NCBI GenBank assembly: GCA_017387505.1
Contig: JAFOFB010000004.1
Span: 1 to 62,728, forward strand
Length of the DNA: 62,728 nt
Origin: Methanocorpusculum sp.
GTDB taxonomy: Archaea; Halobacteriota; Methanomicrobia; Methanomicrobiales; Methanocorpusculaceae
Direction: 5' to 3'
The notes below the pieces were generated by a model that did not search any database, was not told where the DNA came from, and saw nothing but the letters and a program-made list of their open reading frames with translations. Positions within the stretch are counted from its first letter, which is position 1. Each line of letters opens with the position of its first letter. The position numbers and the translations under genes are program-made. Shown one piece after another: positions 55,085-62,728 of this stretch.

Positions 55085-56707
55085 TTAGAGGTTGGAGGCT
55101 AATATGTGCCCGAATTTTGGAACGAAGTCCTTCTTTCTGGAAACCACTCCCGGAAGGTGCATTGGAGAATCCCAGTGAAGAGCAGATGCTAATAGCTTAT
55201 CCTCTGCTACAGCAAACATATCAGAGCCCATCTCTGAAACACTGGTATAAAGGGCGATATACATATCCGGTGCGTGCGGTTCGTTCAGTTTTTCATGGAG
55301 TGCTTCGTAAATCTCATCCTTTCTTGCTGCGGCATACTCATAGGACGGGACTAATACCTGTGCGATTATAACACGCTTTGCAGAAAGAGTGAGCTCTTTG
55401 GTATCACGGTCCAAGAGAACAGACTGTGTCATTCCGGCCAGAGCCATTCCTTCGGAGATTAACTCCTCTGCATACTCCTCTGCATCCACTTCCGCATGAG
55501 CAGAGAGGTAGGCTACCATATCCACATCATTTCTGGTTGTGGTCGACATCTTAAGTCCTAAAGTATCGGATAAGATTCCGGAAAGGAGAACGCCTGCGAT
55601 TTCTTTGGATGGAGTAACACCTGCTTCACGGAATCTTCTGGCAATGATGGTAGACGTTGAACCGACAGGCTCCATGTCGAAGCGGATTGGCTTTAAAGTG
55701 GTCATTGCCCCTAAGCGGTGGTGGTCGATAATCTCAATGATGTCTGCGGTTTCGATTCCCTGAACAGCCTGTCCGTATTCGTTGTGGTCTAAGAGAATGA
55801 CTGCCTTTGCAGCATCCTCCATTAACGTGTTTCTGGAAATTGTTCCAAGCAGTTTTCCGTCTGCATCAACAACACAGGCCGCGCGGTACTTTGCGTTTGA
55901 TACAACCTGCTGGACGTATTCGATTGTATCCTCCATTCTAACACGCGGAACATCTGTTGACATAATTCTTTCTGCAGGCAGAGTTAAGTGGATGAGGTTT
56001 GCAACACCGAATGCGTCTGCATCCGTTGAGATTACTGTGACCCCGCGTGCCTCTGCTGATGCTAAAAGACGTTCTCCAACCGGTGCAGAGTCTGCAATAA
56101 TAATTGCTGCAATTCCGGCAGATACGAGAGCTAACTGTGTCGGCTCGTCATCTCCAACAATTGCGATATCTTTCTCGGTGATACGTGAAAGAATAACGTG
56201 CAGTGCATCAATTGAGATGTAGACTGAACCTTCCAGGACATCATGCTTCTTGACGCGGATTTCTCCGTGCAGAATTCTGGTCAGAGTTTCGACCGGAATC
56301 GGAGAGACAGCAAGAGTATCCATCTTGGTGTTTGATACATATGCACGTGCTAGACCGTGTTCACTCACAAGTCCTAAGAGCTTTCCTGATTCATCAATGA
56401 TTGGAAGGTTTCTCATGTCCTTCTCGTCCATCATGTGGATGACATCAATCGTCGGAGTAGAGCCTAGAGCTTTTTCCTGGTGGATTCTGGATAAATCTGA
56501 TACTGACGGTTCGACGTTTAATACGAGTGCCGGCTCATCAACACCGAATTTGGATAAAGCATAGCGTGACTCTGCATTCAGTTTGCCGCAGCATGCCGGA
56601 ATATAGTTTCCCTGTCCGTTTCTGTTTAGAAGGTCTGCGTATCCTATTGCACTGCAGATTGAATCAGTATCAGGATGCCGGTGTCCGATAATGTAGGTTT
56701 TCTTCAT
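55085..56707 (-). CDS. ppaC: CBS/DRTGG-type manganese inorganic pyrophosphatase
   Basis: This 540-residue enzyme hydrolyses pyrophosphate and belongs to family II with regulatory insertion. The DHH-type motifs are GHRHPDTDSICSAIGYAD near residue 8-25, DHNEYGQ near 308 and DHHRLGAM near 330, plus SDTLGL near 390. Between the first two motifs lie CBS domain, DRTGG domain and a second CBS domain (about residues 70-295), which bind adenine nucleotides and regulate the enzyme. The C-terminal DHHA2 domain is present. It follows the RHH gene by 8 bases in the PAN-associated block. Confidence 0.93.
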   Translation of the reverse strand: MKKTYIIGHRHPDTDSICSAIGYADLLNRNGQGNYIPACCGKLNAESRYALSKFGVDEPALVLNVEPSVSDLSRIHQEKALGSTPTIDVIHMMDEKDMRNLPIIDESGKLLGLVSEHGLARAYVSNTKMDTLAVSPIPVETLTRILHGEIRVKKHDVLEGSVYISIDALHVILSRITEKDIAIVGDDEPTQLALVSAGIAAIIIADSAPVGERLLASAEARGVTVISTDADAFGVANLIHLTLPAERIMSTDVPRVRMEDTIEYVQQVVSNAKYRAACVVDADGKLLGTISRNTLMEDAAKAVILLDHNEYGQAVQGIETADIIEIIDHHRLGAMTTLKPIRFDMEPVGSTSTIIARRFREAGVTPSKEIAGVLLSGILSDTLGLKMSTTTRNDVDMVAYLSAHAEVDAEEYAEELISEGMALAGMTQSVLLDRDTKELTLSAKRVIIAQVLVPSYEYAAARKDEIYEALHEKLNEPHAPDMYIALYTSVSEMGSDMFAVAEDKLLASALHWDSPMHLPGVVSRKKDFVPKFGHILASNL

Positions 56708-56715
56708 GGTTTCAC

Positions 56716-57036
56716 TTATTTGAACAAACCGCGTCTGGTTGTTTTCTTTTCTGCGTTTTTCAGGCTCATGTTTAGGAGATGATGCATGGAGCGGACTTCC
56801 TTTCTTAAATCGTCAAGACCGCTTGTGATGGAATCGATATTTTTCTGCATACGCGCCTCCTTTTTGTAGTCACGGTCGCGGATTGGTTCGACGATTCCTT
56901 CCTCTGCTGCAAGGTCTAAACCATGCTCGATTAAGAGAAGTACAGCTTCATTTCTATCGAGTTCCTGTTTCTTTGCAAACTGGTCAATCCTCTCTGAGAG
57001 TACAGAGTCCAGTGTGAATGAAAGTCGGAGAGCCAT
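56716..57036 (-). CDS. ribbon-helix-helix type regulator with coiled tail
   Basis: This 106-residue protein starts with a ribbon-helix-helix-like region: the strand LRLSFTLDSVLSERIDQ followed by two helices (KKQELDRNEAVLLLIEHGL). A charged helix (KNIDSITSGLDDLRKEVRS) then forms a likely coiled coil, ending in KKTTRRGLFK. It is probably a DNA-binding regulator related to CopG/MetJ-type proteins. It lies directly upstream of the pyrophosphatase gene and 48 bases after the gene at 57085-57504. Targets cannot be predicted from the sequence. Confidence 0.7.
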   Translation of the reverse strand: MALRLSFTLDSVLSERIDQFAKKQELDRNEAVLLLIEHGLDLAAEEGIVEPIRDRDYKKEARMQKNIDSITSGLDDLRKEVRSMHHLLNMSLKNAEKKTTRRGLFK

Positions 57037-57084
57037 AATGTACTTATCTGTTTGTTTTTTATGATAATGTAATTTGTGTGGAAA

Positions 57085-57504
57085 TTACGGGCATTCCCGT
57101 TCTGTTCCCCACACGGTAAAAGAGAGAATTGTTCCGGCAGGTGTGTCTACTCCGATTGGAACTTTGCAGGACTCGCCGTTTTCGGTTACCGCAAATCTGA
57201 ATGAGTGTTCCCATGTATCGCTTAACTGTACAGAGCGTTCCTCGTAGACTTTGCCTGCAAGTTCGCGGGTTAAGTATACACCATGCTCAACATCTTCGAT
57301 TAGTGAGACTGCAGTATACCGCATTAAGTACCAGCGGATTTCACTTAGAAGAGATAAAGCACTGGATACTGTTGATACGTTTATGCGTACTCCGTACCTG
57401 ATGTCTTCGGGGTGGTAAAAACGAAGAATGTGACGGCTCGTTTCCGAGTCCGTCAGTGTCTGATAGAGATTAACTCCCTGTTTTGCGATACAGACAACCT
57501 GCAT
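57085..57504 (-). CDS. PAN-linked archaeal protein (possibly DUF5804)
   Basis: This 139-residue protein follows pan by only 1 base on the minus strand. Features such as LYQTLTDSETSRHILRFY near residue 13, the stretch VSTVSSALSLLSEIRWYLMRY (about 44-64) and a V-x-LTRELA segment recall the small archaeal family DUF5804 seen in halophiles and methanogens, often beside proteasomal ATPase genes; I recall this only roughly. It has no membrane segment. The C-terminal part is beta-rich, ending in a Cys. A function connected with proteolysis is suggested by position only. Confidence 0.6.
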   Translation of the reverse strand: MQVVCIAKQGVNLYQTLTDSETSRHILRFYHPEDIRYGVRINVSTVSSALSLLSEIRWYLMRYTAVSLIEDVEHGVYLTRELAGKVYEERSVQLSDTWEHSFRFAVTENGESCKVPIGVDTPAGTILSFTVWGTERECP

Positions 57505-57505
57505 T

Positions 57506-58756
57506 TTAGAGATACATTACATCACGCCAGGACTCATCCTTTTCTGAGTGGCGTACTTTTCTGATTGCCGCAAGGAAGTCTTCTGCGGTAATCTTGTCGC
57601 TGTCGTTTCTAATGGCAAGCATACCTGCTTCACGGCAGATTGCTTCGATTTCAGCTCCGGTTAATCCGTCGCTTAAGGTTACAAGCTCGCGGTAGTTGAT
57701 GTTCTCGAGAGCTCCTGCTTCTTCCATCTTTCTTGTGTGGACGTGGAAGATCTGCTGTCTTGCCTCAGCATCAGGTGCCGGGATTTTGATTAAGCGGTCG
57801 AAGCGTCCCGGACGAAGCAGTGCTGCATCGAGCATGTCAGGTCTGTTTGTTGCAGCGATGATTCTGATGTTTCCTCTGTTGTTGAAGCCGTCCATTTCTG
57901 CGAGTAACTGCATTAAGGTTCTCTGGACTTCAGCAGAACCTGATGTTCCGTCGTTGGTTCTCATGCTTCCGACAGCGTCGATTTCGTCGATGAATACAAC
58001 AACACCGTTGTTCTCTTCGGCAAGTTCTCTTGCCATACTGAAGAGGTCGCGTACAAGCTGTGCTCCTTCTCCGATGTATTTGTGGACAAGTTCAGAGCCT
58101 GCAAGTCTTAAGAACGGAACACCTGCATTGTGCGCAACTGCTTTTGCGATTAATGTCTTACCGGTTCCAGGCGGTCCGTAGAGAAGAACTCCCTTTGGCG
58201 GGACAACTCCAAACTTCTCGAATGCCTCAGGTTTTGTAAGCGGGTACTCGACAGCTTCACGGACTTCTACGATTTCGTCCTTGAGACCTCCAATGTCATC
58301 GAAGGATGTCTCTGGCTTTTCTTCGACTTCCATGACTTTGACACGGACATCTACTGAGTCGCCCATGATTTCTACAATGGATAAGGTGTTATTTACAGCA
58401 ACTTTGGTTCCGCTTTTGATTCTGTCGTAGACTGCGGCTGTTGTCTGGGTAACGTATTCCTGATTATTTCCCATCTGGCGGAGATAAACTTCGTTGTTGC
58501 TGAGTTTTTCGAGGACTACTGCAACGAAGAGGGGGAGACGCTTGAGCTGATTATTTTCCTTTTTCAGCTGGGTGTTATCCATGCGGAGTTTGTTATTTTC
58601 GACCCTTAAAGTGTCATTTTCCTTTCGCTCTGCACGAATGATTTTCTGGAGGGTCTCGGTTTCACGCCTGAGAAACTGGAGTTCATCCCTCTCATTTGTG
58701 ATGTCCGGATTTACCCCCTCGACAAAGGGTGCATCCGGCTCGATATTTCCGGTCAT
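57506..58756 (-). CDS. pan: proteasome-activating nucleotidase
   Basis: PAN is the hexameric AAA ATPase that unfolds substrates and feeds them to the 20S proteasome. The 416-residue product has an N-terminal coiled coil (about 20-70, NDTLRVENNKLRMDNTQL), an OB ring domain, Walker A LYGPPGTGKTLIAKA near residues 193-207, Walker B VVFIDEIDAVGSM near 252 and the pore/arginine region RPGRFDRLIKIPAP. It ends with VMYL, the HbYX-type tail (here MYL) that opens the proteasome gate. It is first in a minus-strand unit, divergent from the methanogenesis marker 9 gene. Confidence 0.96.
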   Translation of the reverse strand: MTGNIEPDAPFVEGVNPDITNERDELQFLRRETETLQKIIRAERKENDTLRVENNKLRMDNTQLKKENNQLKRLPLFVAVVLEKLSNNEVYLRQMGNNQEYVTQTTAAVYDRIKSGTKVAVNNTLSIVEIMGDSVDVRVKVMEVEEKPETSFDDIGGLKDEIVEVREAVEYPLTKPEAFEKFGVVPPKGVLLYGPPGTGKTLIAKAVAHNAGVPFLRLAGSELVHKYIGEGAQLVRDLFSMARELAEENNGVVVFIDEIDAVGSMRTNDGTSGSAEVQRTLMQLLAEMDGFNNRGNIRIIAATNRPDMLDAALLRPGRFDRLIKIPAPDAEARQQIFHVHTRKMEEAGALENINYRELVTLSDGLTGAEIEAICREAGMLAIRNDSDKITAEDFLAAIRKVRHSEKDESWRDVMYL

Positions 58757-58808
58757 AGAATAATGTTTGCTCTCATAGTTTAATTACTCCACTGTTGGGG
58801 CATGCCAC

Positions 58809-58820
58809 CCAATATAATAA
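58809..58820 (+). promoter_or_regulatory. TATA-like region of the mmp9 unit
   Basis: AATATAATAATA lies about 31-42 bases before the mmp9 ATG at 58851 in the divergent region shared with pan. A second AT-rich word, ATACATATATC, is closer to the start. Either could be the TATA element. Confidence 0.4.
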
Positions 58821-58850
58821 TACTCTATACAGCATACATATATCATTCAA

Positions 58851-59948
58851 ATGGCAGGAAACAGCAGGTTCATATCACTTCTTGGAAAGCAGCTCAAAAC
58901 ACCAATTGTCCTCTCCTCGATGGCAGGAATCACCGATGCCGCATATGTAATCGAGAGAGCAGAACACGCAGGTGTTGCATTTATCGGAGGATACAGTATT
59001 GATGAGGCCTCAAGAAAAGCCTCAAAGGAAATCGAAGCATGCGGAAGAAAAGAGTTCGAAGCATCCTTTGATGATATCTCAACCGAACTTGCAATGCTTG
59101 AGGATGCAGGAGTTGTTTCAGGTCTGAACCTGAGAGGATGTACAAAAGAGGCATTCTTAGAGGCCGCATCTATCTTTGGAAAGGATGTAATCTACGAGAT
59201 TGATGCTCACTGCAGACAGCCGGCGATGGTCGATGCCGGATGCGGAGAAGCACTCTTAAAGGATACTGCCCGCCTCTGTGAAATTGTATCAGCCTTAGCT
59301 GAAGCAGGATACACTGTTTCTGTCAAGATTAGAGCAGGCATCACTGACGATAAAGCCTTAGCCAAATCACTCTGGAAGGCAGGGGCAAAGATTCTCCATG
59401 TTGACTTAATGGACTTTGGAGCATCCAAACTCAGACAGATTAGAAACAGCTGTCCGCTCGTAATCATCGCAAACAATGGTGTTGAATCTCCAGACTCAAT
59501 GATGGAGTACTTCTCCCATGGTGCAGACTTAGTTTCCCTCGCCCGCCGTGCAGAGCCTGCAGTTCTTACCCTCCTTGACCGCTACATCAGAGCCATCGCT
59601 GACGAAGTCGGATGGTACAATGCTCCAAAACAGCTCTGCCGCGGAGGAGACTACAGATCCCTTGCCTTCTGCTGTATGCCAATCAAGCAGTGTGCTCTTC
59701 TTCCGACTTTAAACACAATCGGACTCGAGTATGGAGCATACACCCAGCTTAAAGAAGAAGCTGTTGCCGGAACTCCGCTTGCTGAAGGAAGTCACACCTG
59801 CTTTGGAAGCCTTGCTTTCTGCTGTAAATCTTCTACTCCATGTATGTTCCGCGACATGACCTTAAAGTCTGTCAAGCTTCCGAAGAATGAATATATGAAG
59901 CTGAAGCGTGAACTTTCCGAAGCAATCATGGACGAAATTTTCGGGTGA
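58851..59948 (+). CDS. methanogenesis marker protein 9 (DUS-like)
   Basis: This 365-residue protein combines an N-terminal barrel similar to dihydrouridine synthases (KTPIVLSSMAGITDAAYVIE near residue 17, VSVKIRAGITDDKALAKS near 161-178) with a C-terminal Cys-rich domain carrying LAFCCMPIKQCALLP near 270 and a repeated LAFCCKSSTPC near 322-333. That combination is characteristic of methanogenesis marker protein 9, a protein confined to methanogens whose reaction is unknown. The paired CC motifs suggest an iron-sulfur or metal site. It is followed by a CitG-like gene after 3 bases. Confidence 0.9.
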   Translation: MAGNSRFISLLGKQLKTPIVLSSMAGITDAAYVIERAEHAGVAFIGGYSIDEASRKASKEIEACGRKEFEASFDDISTELAMLEDAGVVSGLNLRGCTKEAFLEAASIFGKDVIYEIDAHCRQPAMVDAGCGEALLKDTARLCEIVSALAEAGYTVSVKIRAGITDDKALAKSLWKAGAKILHVDLMDFGASKLRQIRNSCPLVIIANNGVESPDSMMEYFSHGADLVSLARRAEPAVLTLLDRYIRAIADEVGWYNAPKQLCRGGDYRSLAFCCMPIKQCALLPTLNTIGLEYGAYTQLKEEAVAGTPLAEGSHTCFGSLAFCCKSSTPCMFRDMTLKSVKLPKNEYMKLKRELSEAIMDEIFG

Positions 59949-59951
59949 ATT

Positions 59952-60764
59952 ATGCTTAGTGCAGAAAACGCCGCAGAACTTGCCGAGTTTGCTATGCTTC
60001 TTGAGGTTTGCGCAAAACGCAAACCAGGAAACATTGACCGCGAGCATGATTATGATGATACACGTTTAGAGCATTTCCTAAACTCCGCAGTCAAAGCCAG
60101 AAAGATTTTCCAGAACATTCACGGCATGGCTTTAGGAGAGGCTATGTACGAGGCAGTCCGCTTAACAAATGGTCACAACGGAGGAAACACTCACTTTGGA
60201 GCGTTCATTCTTCTCCTGCCTCTCTTAAAAGGAAAAGGAATTGAAGGAGCATGCCGTGTTGTAAAAGAAACAACAGTCGAGGATGCAGTTTTGTTCTACA
60301 AAGCATTCGGACTTACTGCTGTACGTGTTTCCGAGACCTCGGATATGGATATCAACGACCCCGAGTCGCTGAACCGTTTAAGAGAAGACGGCATGACGAT
60401 GTATAACGTCATGGAGTTTTCAGCAGAAAACGACATGGTTGCCCGCGAGTGGACAAACGGCTTTGCCTTAACCCGCGAAATGGCAGACCTCTTAAAATCG
60501 TCTGATGGCGGAAGCTCTGCTATCCCTGCCGCTTTCCTCGACATGCTTTCCCGCCACTTAGATACTTTCGTTATCAAGAAGTTCGGACCGGCAACAGCTG
60601 AAGAGCTTAGAAACTCTGCAATGATGGCGAAAAACGGTCTGCTGTCAGAGGAGATGCTTGATGCATGGTGTATCTTTGAGGGAATAAACCCGGGCTCTCT
60701 TGCAGATATCTGTATTGCCGGAATCTTTGTGGCACTCATCGAGGGATGGGAATGGGATTACTAA
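59952..60764 (+). CDS. CitG-like triphosphoribosyl-dephospho-CoA synthase family protein
   Basis: This 270-residue all-helical protein belongs to the CitG/MdcB family. The conserved CAKRKPGNIDREHDYDDTRLE stretch (about residues 19-39) and THFGAFILLLPLLKG near 80-94 are diagnostic. CitG makes the prosthetic group of citrate lyase, but methanogens lack that lyase, and homologues occur in clusters for tetrahydromethanopterin-linked C1 metabolism. It thus probably performs a related phosphoribosyl transfer, which is an inference. It overlaps the next gene by 19 bases. Confidence 0.85.
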   Translation: MLSAENAAELAEFAMLLEVCAKRKPGNIDREHDYDDTRLEHFLNSAVKARKIFQNIHGMALGEAMYEAVRLTNGHNGGNTHFGAFILLLPLLKGKGIEGACRVVKETTVEDAVLFYKAFGLTAVRVSETSDMDINDPESLNRLREDGMTMYNVMEFSAENDMVAREWTNGFALTREMADLLKSSDGGSSAIPAAFLDMLSRHLDTFVIKKFGPATAEELRNSAMMAKNGLLSEEMLDAWCIFEGINPGSLADICIAGIFVALIEGWEWDY

Positions 60765-61306
60765 GCCACGGAATCAACGAGATTATCGCTGTAACTAAGG
60801 ATAATGCTGCACCTATCGGCATTATCCAAAGAGAAGGACAATGTCCTAAGATGATTCTCTTTAAAGGTTCAAAGACCGAAGAGAACATCAGAAAATACGG
60901 ATGGGTTACTGCAAACTTTGTCTCCCGTGCATCTCTTTATGCCCGCTATGCTTTTTCTGATGTTGAGCCGTCAGAACTTACAGCAGAAGGTGATATGCAG
61001 CGTTTATCTGAAGCTGACGCATGGATTGGATTCAAAGCCCTGGTCACACATGAGACAGAGCAGACCTATATGATTGATTTAACACCTGTCTTAGAGTGTG
61101 TCATATCTCCTGGAATCCGCAGGGTAAACCGCGGGTTCGATGCAGTAATTGATGCAACAGTTCATGCAACACGCTATGTGTTTAATCATTCTGAGGATTT
61201 GAAGCAGAAGATTTTGTATGACTTCGAGTTAATCAGAAAGTGCGGCGGCGGTGATGAGCTTTACGCAAAGAAGATTTTAGCAGAAGTCTGTAATATTTCT
61301 GAATAA
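60746..61306 (+). CDS. DUF447 family protein
   Basis: This 186-residue protein shows the DUF447 pattern: HGINEIIAVTKDNAAPIGII near residue 7-26, GWVTANFVSRASLYARYAF near 51 and a second half with RRVNRGFDAVIDATVHATRY near residue 125. The fold is expected to resemble flavin-binding split-barrels. The start may be 60746 or the in-frame ATG at 60752. It overlaps the CitG-like gene by 19 bases, so both are co-translated. Homologues accompany H4MPT-dependent genes; the reaction is unknown. A run of seven T closes the unit. Confidence 0.85.
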   Translation: MGMGLLSHGINEIIAVTKDNAAPIGIIQREGQCPKMILFKGSKTEENIRKYGWVTANFVSRASLYARYAFSDVEPSELTAEGDMQRLSEADAWIGFKALVTHETEQTYMIDLTPVLECVISPGIRRVNRGFDAVIDATVHATRYVFNHSEDLKQKILYDFELIRKCGGGDELYAKKILAEVCNISE

Positions 61307-61307
61307 C

Positions 61308-61314
61308 TTTTTTT
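61308..61314 (+). terminator. oligo-T terminator after DUF447 gene
   Basis: Seven T residues lie directly after the stop codon and probably end the mmp9-citG-DUF447 transcript. Confidence 0.55.
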
Positions 61315-61383
61315 ATACCGCACAGCTGGCAACCCGAAGTCCTTATCCCCATCCACATCATATAGTTACAACAAGGAGGAAGT

Positions 61384-62590
61384 GTGGAAGAACTCGAAGT
61401 AATCGACAGAGCCGAACAATGGGCAGGCTTCTTAAAAAAGAAGTGTAATGCCCAGCTCAATAAAATCTCGCGTGAATTTCCAAGCACCCGCTCTCTGGAA
61501 ATAGGCTACGACGTCCTCGAAAAATACGGTAAGACTGGAACGATTCTGGCAGATGACCTGCTCGAACACCCCGGAAAAACCTTAAATGATATCAAAGACG
61601 CAATACGTGCCGCTCACTTAATCTCTGGAAAAGATATCGAAGGAAACGACATCTCGGATGAAATCATAAACAAAACAAACATCAGATTCATCCACCTTCC
61701 AAGAAAAACACTCGTTCGCGATATCAGGTCAGAACACATCAACAAATTCATCAGTGTGGATGGAATCATCCGCCGTGCAACTGAAGTTCGTCCAAGACTT
61801 GTTGTTGGAGCATTCCGCTGTGCAAATGGTCACATCACAAAAAAAGCACAGGAGTATGGAAGCTACAGCGAACCTGACATGTGCGGAAACGCTGAGTGTA
61901 CACAGAAAAAACTAGAGCTCATACAAAGTCTTTCGACTTTTATTGACTCGCAGAAACTCCGTGTACAGGAAACTCCGGAAGGACTTCGCGGCGGAGAACA
62001 GCCGCAGACAATCGATATCGACTGTGTTGATGATATCTGCGGAACAGTAACCCCGGGAGACCGTGTAATCATCAACGGAATCTTAAGGAGTGTTCAGCGT
62101 GTCCAGAACGGACAGAAGAGTACTGTCTTTGACTTATACATCGAATGTAACTCCATCGAAATCTCTGTTAAAGAGTTCGAAGAAGTAAACATCACAGAAG
62201 AGGACGAAGCAGCCATTATTGAGATGGCAAAGGATCCTGGAATTTATGGAAAAATCGCCCGCTCAATTGCTCCGACCATCTACGGAAACGAGGATGTCAA
62301 AGAAGCAATCGCTCTTCAGCTCTTTGGCGGAATCGCAAAAGAGATGCCTGATGGAAGCAGTCTTAGAGGCGATATCCACATGCTCCTGGTTGGTGACCCG
62401 GGTATTGCAAAATCCCAGATTCTAAGGTACGTTATCAAACTTGCCCCGCGTGGAGTGTACACATCCGGAAAGTCCGCATCATCTGCCGGTCTTACAGCTG
62501 CCGCTGTTAAAGACGACTTAGGAGACGGCAGATGGACTCTTGAAGCAGGAGCTTTAGTTCTCGCGGACAAAGGAATGGCTGCGGTTGATC
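61384..62590 (+). CDS. mcm: MCM replicative helicase, truncated by chimera
   Basis: MCM is the archaeal replicative DNA helicase. The start is a GTG at 61384 behind an AAGGAGG site. About 402 residues are present of an expected ~690: the N-terminal domain, a zinc site from CANGH and CGNAEC (about residues 142-178), the OB domain and the first part of the AAA domain with Walker [10 protein letters not shown] near residue 337. The frame continues normally to [10 protein letters not shown], where the family reads GMAAVDEFDKM (Walker B), and there breaks off at GATC 62587-62590. The following bases belong to another gene and organism. Confidence 0.92.
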
Positions 62591-62728
62591 TTTGAGTGCC
62601 TGTTCCATACGCAGTCTGCCTTCGGTGCGGAAGGGGAGCGTAACGATACCCACTGTGAGGATACCCTTACCCTTGGCGGCCTTGGCAATCACGGGAGCAG
62701 CACCCGTACCTGTACCACCTCCCATACC
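62588..62728 (-). CDS. ftsZ: bacterial-type ftsZ fragment, foreign sequence
   Basis: Read on the minus strand from the edge, this fragment encodes [19 protein letters not shown] and continues with [11 protein letters not shown] and [13 protein letters not shown], the tubulin-signature region of cell-division protein FtsZ. The glycine-rich GGGTGTG GTP-binding loop is complete. The sequence resembles bacterial, perhaps Bacteroidota, FtsZ rather than archaeal ones, and codons end in G or C more often than in the rest of the window. Both ends are cut: the 5' side by the window edge and the 3' side by the junction with mcm. It should not be treated as part of this genome. Confidence 0.8.

Overview
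The window is a gene-dense stretch of about 62.7 kb from a euryarchaeal methanogen, most likely a member of Methanomicrobiales close to Methanocorpusculum. That placement is an inference. It rests on a B''/B' split RNA polymerase, methanogenesis marker protein 9, a CitG-like/DUF447 pair, fused Fae-Hps, both GatDE and GatCAB, PAN, MCM, archease-RtcB and an Lhr/metallophosphoesterase pair. Genes are tightly packed, ATGA overlaps are common, Shine-Dalgarno sites are GGAG-like, and termination is by oligo-T, sometimes behind a hairpin. The last ~140 bases do not belong to this organism: at a GATC near 62587 the mcm gene switches to a bacterial-type ftsZ fragment on the other strand, which looks like an assembly or cloning chimera.

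Layout. 1-397 is a GC-rich, hairpin-prone non-coding end, followed by tRNA-Lys. 679-8522 is the RNA polymerase operon rpoH-rpoB''-rpoB'-rpoA'-rpoA''. 8592-12403 holds a small secreted protein, then CTP synthase, a full-length GMP synthase and a tautomerase. 12455-14421 holds a MntA-HepT toxin-antitoxin pair on the minus strand, a flavin-binding protein and an ABC-type ATPase. 14418-21197 is a minus-strand block: Lhr helicase, phosphoesterase, RPA-associated OB protein, uroporphyrinogen-III synthase, Pit phosphate transporter and its PhoU-like partner. 21352-25741 carries fae-hps, a DUF2551-like regulator, a small Cys protein, archease and RtcB. 25738-27871 has a membrane protein, two tRNAs and HtpX. 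27985-32850 holds argH, gatD, gatE and a small basic protein.

32851-35846 is the most accessory-looking part. A lower-GC gap leads into a secreted beta-helix protein ending in a dockerin, followed 2 bases later by a membrane-anchored protein with a cohesin-like domain. This looks like a self-contained cell-surface docking pair. 35859-39857 has an unknown gene, a HAD phosphatase and a metal/cobalamin-type ABC importer whose permease is frameshifted. 39982-43638 has a TPR protein, larB, nadM, superoxide reductase and a DUF368 lipid-carrier translocase. 43755-52211 is informational: a bacterial-type ThrRS, gatCAB, a topoisomerase I with an HhH-rich tail and TrmJ. 52246-58756 is a minus-strand block from PAN down to adenine deaminase. 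58851-61306 is the methanogen-specific operon mmp9-citG-DUF447, and mcm begins at 61384.

Several neighbours fit together functionally. NadM can supply the dinucleotide that LarB consumes. GatDE and GatCAB make Gln-tRNA and Asn-tRNA by amidation. Archease activates RtcB. The Pit promoter and the pyrG promoter share an ATAGTACTAT palindrome placed at the predicted transcription start, a candidate operator.
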